Shown: positions 59,807-64,000 of the stretch, piece after piece
Numbering within the stretch: the stretch's first letter is position 1
Layout of the letters: each line of letters starts with the position of its first letter
Assembly: GCA_028551475.1 (NCBI GenBank)
Contig: CM052354.1
Coordinates: 29,597,258 to 29,661,257 of the forward strand
Reading direction: 5' to 3'
Source of the DNA: Casuarina equisetifolia
Lineage: Eukaryota; Streptophyta; Magnoliopsida; Fagales; Casuarinaceae
DNA length: 64,000 bases
Program-made: the position numbers and the translations under genes
Notes under the pieces: model-generated
Databases searched by the model: none
Seen by the model: only the letters and a program-made list of their open reading frames with translations
What the model was told of the DNA's origin: nothing

Positions 59807-60653
59807 GTCAGCCCGTCACTTCACGGACGCGGTTTCATTATTAACGCTGATTTGTTAAGATACTGAAGTAAAAATTAAAAAGGACACGGTCTTCGCTAAA
59901 ATTATGTAAATTAATTATTACATTTATATTGTAGGTAATTGGTTAGTGATTATTATATTTATGTTTGTAGCGGACGCGGTTTTTGATAGCTAACAGGAAA
60001 AACACAGCCAATTAAAGCTGATAGCTACCTGTTTTTGTCTTACACGCGGCCAAGTCAAGTACAAGCCCCCCTCGGGAATGAAATTAAACCCTAAAGTAAA
60101 ATTATTCAAAGGTTATTCCATGATGACCAGGGCAAATCGAGTTCTTGCCCTTATTTATAATATGTTATGATAACTCTTTTGAGATAAAATTTCGAATTCT
60201 ATGAGTGATATTATAAAGAAATACCTCCTTACATATAATAATTTTTAATTTTAAATATTTGGACGAAATGGCTAGAGAAAAATATGAAAAATACAACTAT
60301 TTGTTTCTTTTAAGAAGGTTACAGTTATGGCAAAGAAGCGAATTACTTGATTCCTTAATAGCTAGCTTTACTGTGACATAGCAACAAAAAATTCACACAA
60401 AGGAAGGAGAATAGAGAGACATTGACATTCAAAGCACCAAAGTTGGTTGCTAATTTCATGGGCGGGACAAATGGTACAAGTTGGATGATTTTCATCAAGT
60501 CACATAATAGAAACATGCTTATAGGAGAGGATAATGTTGGAGAGTATGTCATCTTGATTAGCATCAATTGTTTTTTTTTTTTTGATATTTATTGTCTCCT
60601 AGTTATTTTCATAACAGGAGGAAGATTTTTTTTCACACGATGCAATCATTGAT

Positions 60654-60849
60654 TGTTAGAACCAAGTTATTTTGGAAATAAGGTCATTCTATAAATAGGA
60701 AGTTATTTCCTTTTTATTTTGTATAATTTTTCTTTTTATTGTATAAGCCATTATATTATAAATAAGACCTATACATACTAGGTTGTTAAAACAATACCAT
60801 CTATAAATATAATTTTCTCAAGTTCTATTTTTTTATCATTTTTATTTCA
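60654..60849. mobile_element. LTR-like remnant in unit E
   Basis: A copy of the piece at 33,514-33,709, duplicated with the unit. Old and broken; family tentative. Confidence 0.35.
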
Positions 60850-61199
60850 TGAGTGATAAAGGTTAAAATACACACCCATTTTGTCTAGCACAATCAATGT
60901 GAGTCAATCAATCAATATGATACCCATAACCTCCTATTTTAGTTAGGAGCTAACATGGCTAACCAAATGGCCAAGTCCATGATATTCTCTTACTCATTTT
61001 TTCTTCACCTAATTAGATTAAAAGATTAAACAAAAAAAATAATCAATATTATCTTGAGTATAACTTTGTGTAGAAATAACATTATGGGTGAGATCATAAG
61101 AAAAGGCATGCACCTAAATCATGAAACATAACAACATCCTATTCATCTTAACCATAAAATTAAAGACCATATTAATAACTCTTTGTTCTTCTTAAAATT

Positions 61200-62721
61200 G
61201 ATTTATAAAGAAAGAAGATAGTTCATCTATATATATATAATTTGGGATAGATTACAAGTATATTTGACATTACAACAACTATTAATGGCAAAGCTCTAAA
61301 ACATATTCATAGAACTCGCCCATTACTTTGAACTCTACTTCATGTCAATTACTGTTGATTTTCCAAACAACATTGCAAGCTAGAATACACAAGTTTACAA
61401 AAGAAAATACATGTATTAGTAAATTCCGATATATTTGTTCTTCTTTTACTATCTACAATATGACTTATTTTGCATATAGTAGAAGAATAGCTAAAGGTAA
61501 TAACAATTGTTGTCTAGACATTTGATGTGAATTTACAAAGGAAGAAATTCTGCACATATGCTCATTTCTATTTCAACAAACATATAATTTAGGTGAAGTG
61601 TCTATTATATGGGAATTTGTTGTGCTTATTTATGTAGCTTCAACCAGCAAACTTAGGTGAGGCGTGAGGAACTTCTTGAGCACAAATGAAACACGTTTAG
61701 ACATCCCCCTAGCCTATAAAACATGAGTGAAGTTTGTTTGTAGGTAAAACTTTCATGTTGGATGTTATGTCACAAATCTTCCATAATTCCTACATACCAT
61801 CATAAACAAGATTTCTATTAGATACTTTTTTATGTCTTTTGAGTTAAGCATTCATGGCCTTTCAATTATTAAGTCTTCAAGAGATGAGACAAATTGAATG
61901 TGACAATATTTGCATTCACCAATATATAACACTCTTATCTTTCTCATTGTGTCTTTCTCATAGGTCCATTTGGCTTTTGATGATTGACAAGTTTTTCTTT
62001 ATTTGTTGTTGCCTTTTGACCATATCAACATAAGGACAACAATGTACATTCTCTTCAACTTCGACTACTAGAGTGCATTTACAATACTAAATTTACATTC
62101 TACAGATGGTAACCTTGAAATCAGAATTTTTGAAACAATTTCCGTGCATTACAAATTGTTGACAAAGTGATCAATTTTGCTTTTCGTCCACTTAAAGGCA
62201 TTTTTCATGTTCATTCCAATTATAGAGATAACGAAGGCCAATTTAGTTAAAATTTCATCAATTTAATGTTTGTCAAGCAAGATAGATATTCCAATACAAC
62301 AAAGCTCTCTTTATTATGGTTCAGGCTTAGAAGACTCTGATTTCCACATACACAAATTGCTTAAACTAAAAGTTCATCAATATAACATTATGAGCTATGG
62401 TTTTTCCACATTGCATTAATGTTAAATTGAAAAAGATGCAAAGCTTTTTCCAAAAAACTAATTGCTTAAACTAAAGCTTCATTAATACAACGTTATAAGC
62501 ATGACTAATGAAGAATGCTAATAAAGGATAAACCCCCTACTTCAGTTCTTGCCTCTATTTTCAAAAGGAAAAAACAACTAAGCTAACTGCATCTATAACT
62601 ATATTCTATGTCTTTGTCTATCGAGAAAAGAAAAGACTATCTTTATGATTTAAATAGGTATCAATATCAATAACTAGAATTTTCTTTCAAATTTTTCACT
62701 AATCACACTAGGATTCATTAC
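61200..62721. other. 3' flank of kinase B; no gene
   Basis: About 62,070-62,340 is homologous to 41,110-41,480 downstream of kinase A. The remainder is AT-rich, with short repeated words near 62,355-62,500 ('cttaaactaaa.. ttcat.aatacaac'). Nothing coding is visible. Confidence 0.5.
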
Positions 62722-64000
62722 TCAATCACTCAACTCTCCCATACGTTCTTTAAGAGCTTTTTTCTGACCAGCTTGCAGCATTCTGCGACCACCTTGCAAT
62801 GCTTCATTGAAATCATCCACCGTATCCGAGGGGGTGGGTTCAGTGTCATCAGTTATTTCGAGCAGTTTTTGGAGTTCATCTAGGCCATATCCATTTAAAC
62901 CTAGAACAATCTACACAATTTGCAAGCAATAGAATAAGTTAGAAGCAATTTAAGCATTTAGTATTTCTGTATGACATTATGCAACTTAGTTCATGATGGT
63001 TTGCTAGTAGTACTATTAAGGCAAGGGAGCATATCTATAAGAGGAAATATTTTGCTGGACCTGGATAGGCCACTCCAACCATAACATCCTCTTACCTATT
63101 TGTGACTTGCGCATGGTCATAGACTTGATCCAATAAGCAAAGAAATAGAGAATAAAAAATGAAGGTTTGGACCTTACTTGATTCATTTTTGGTCGATTCC
63201 TTCGCCGTTTCTGCACACAAGCACCTGCACAAGTGACCATGAGGATCATCTCTCCTTTTTCATAAGCACTTCCTAGTTTTGGATCAATGAAAGCTTCAAA
63301 GTTTTGACTGTTCAGAGCTGGTGGAAGCAAAGGCCTTGCCTGTAATGCCAATAAGATTTGGTTTTTATTTATGACATCCAAAATAAAAATTTATTCGTAT
63401 TATGGCCATGAATCTAAACAATGAACTCACCTAGTCAACTAAACTGAAGCCATTTGAGCCTACAGCTTTGCATCCAGTGATCAACTCTAGAAGCACGACC
63501 CCAAAAGAATAAACATCTGATTCTTCTGTGTACTCTCCAGTAAAAAAATGGTCTGGGTCTATATAACTGCCACAAGAGAGGATAGAATTAACAAAAAATA
63601 TCATGACTTTAGCACATATAGATCATCAATCTAGACTACTTAAAATTGTTGTGTTAAAATATGATCTATCAAACAATAAAAGTAAGTACATAGAAAATCA
63701 AAGAAATTAGTCTTTTACCCAAAAGTTCCCATTTGCCCAGTGCAAACTTTAGTATCAGAACCAGAAACAACCCTTGCACATCCAAAATCCGTTACCTGAG
63801 CATAATCACCTGTCTTGTTATCGAGTTGTAACTTTGCAGCATATGAAAAGCTTTTCAATTACATATCCTTCATCCAAGATGGTTCAAAACGCAACAAAAA
63901 TTAAGGAATTGATATTGCACCAATACCTTTGGCTCAAACTTGAAATCTAGGAGTATATTTTCTGGCTTGAAATCAAGATGAAAAATCATAAAAGAACCTA
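62722..64000 (-). pseudogene. PERK-like non-RD kinase copy B, 3' half, with an in-frame stop
   Basis: Five exons are visible: 63997-63927, 63795-63719, 63566-63431, 63339-63178 and 62910-62722. The first four have exactly the sizes of the matching exons of copy A (71, 77, 136, 162). Catalytic loop [44 protein letters not shown]. The 136-nt exon ends in TAG (63,431-63,433) where copy A has TGG, so the spliced frame stops there. The last exon is longer than in A and would add 62 residues rich in Glu, Lys and Leu (DELQKLLEITDDTEP, then ALKERMGEL). The 5' half lies beyond the window. Apart from that stop it is well preserved, so loss is recent; the remaining gene should be read before calling it dead. 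Confidence 0.8.

Larger units (their letters stand above)
58460..61199. repeat. Duplicated unit E, partner of unit D
   Basis: This is a 2,740-bp direct duplicate of 28,918-34,057 without the LINE. The empty LINE site lies near 59,317 ('cttcaatggttttaactgtgac'). It sits between kinase C and kinase B, about 27 kb from its partner. Edges with flanking DNA are sharp. Confidence 0.92.

Noticed and set aside
1-64000. tRNA, rRNA, snoRNA or miRNA genes
   Set aside because: I saw no cloverleaf, rRNA core or Pol III box pair that I could defend by eye. A covariance-model scan would be decisive.

Overview
The window is AT-rich nuclear DNA of a flowering plant. The supporting evidence is a decayed nuclear copy of the plastid gene rpoA, an orphan 3' exon of nuclear-encoded plastid ribosomal protein S5, plant-type L-gulono-1,4-lactone oxidase (GULLO) genes, several plant receptor-like kinases, plant L1 LINEs and a solo LTR. 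I cannot name the species. Most of the sequence is non-coding, and most recognisable genes are broken. I see only one protein-coding gene whose exons all join in frame.

Layout. 1-9 kb: a 1.4-kb tandem repeat, an orphan copy of the GULLO upstream region, the rpoA insertion, the S5 exon and small non-LTR insertions. 10.7-28.7 kb: two tandem GULLO copies on the minus strand, each with its upstream module. Both are pseudogenes with different lesions. The second is also split by a LINE fragment and by a solo LTR that still has a 5-bp target duplication. Up to seven fragments of related LINEs sit in the introns and flanks. 28.9-34.1 kb: a duplicated unit (D) holding the two ends of a kinase gene whose middle is deleted, with a 2.4-kb LINE inserted in it. 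34.05-37.16 kb: a satellite-like array of about 977-bp units, each built from diverged sub-repeats, the full units ending in a ~300-bp palindrome. 37.5-39.3 kb: a Ty3/gypsy fragment on the minus strand beside an LRK10L-type ectodomain fragment on the plus strand. 43.5-46.9 kb: the apparently intact kinase gene (A). 51.6 kb: a legumain-like N-terminal fragment. 54.2-55.6 kb: a CrRLK1L kinase that has lost its malectin region. 55.7-57.2 kb: decayed kinase copy C. 58.46-61.2 kb: unit E, nearly identical to unit D. 62.7-64.0 kb: kinase copy B, which runs off the window and carries an in-frame stop.

How the parts relate. Kinases A, B, C, D and E are one tandem family on the minus strand. They are PERK-like in the kinase domain but lack a clear transmembrane segment when read from the conserved start. 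Their catalytic loop has HCD (A) or HLD (B) in place of HRD, so they are non-RD kinases. D and E share one internal deletion, so that deletion came before the duplication. The LINE in D came after it. The GULLO pair shows the same birth-and-death pattern. GULLO enzymes oxidise L-gulono-1,4-lactone in an alternative route to ascorbate, but neither copy here can make a full enzyme.
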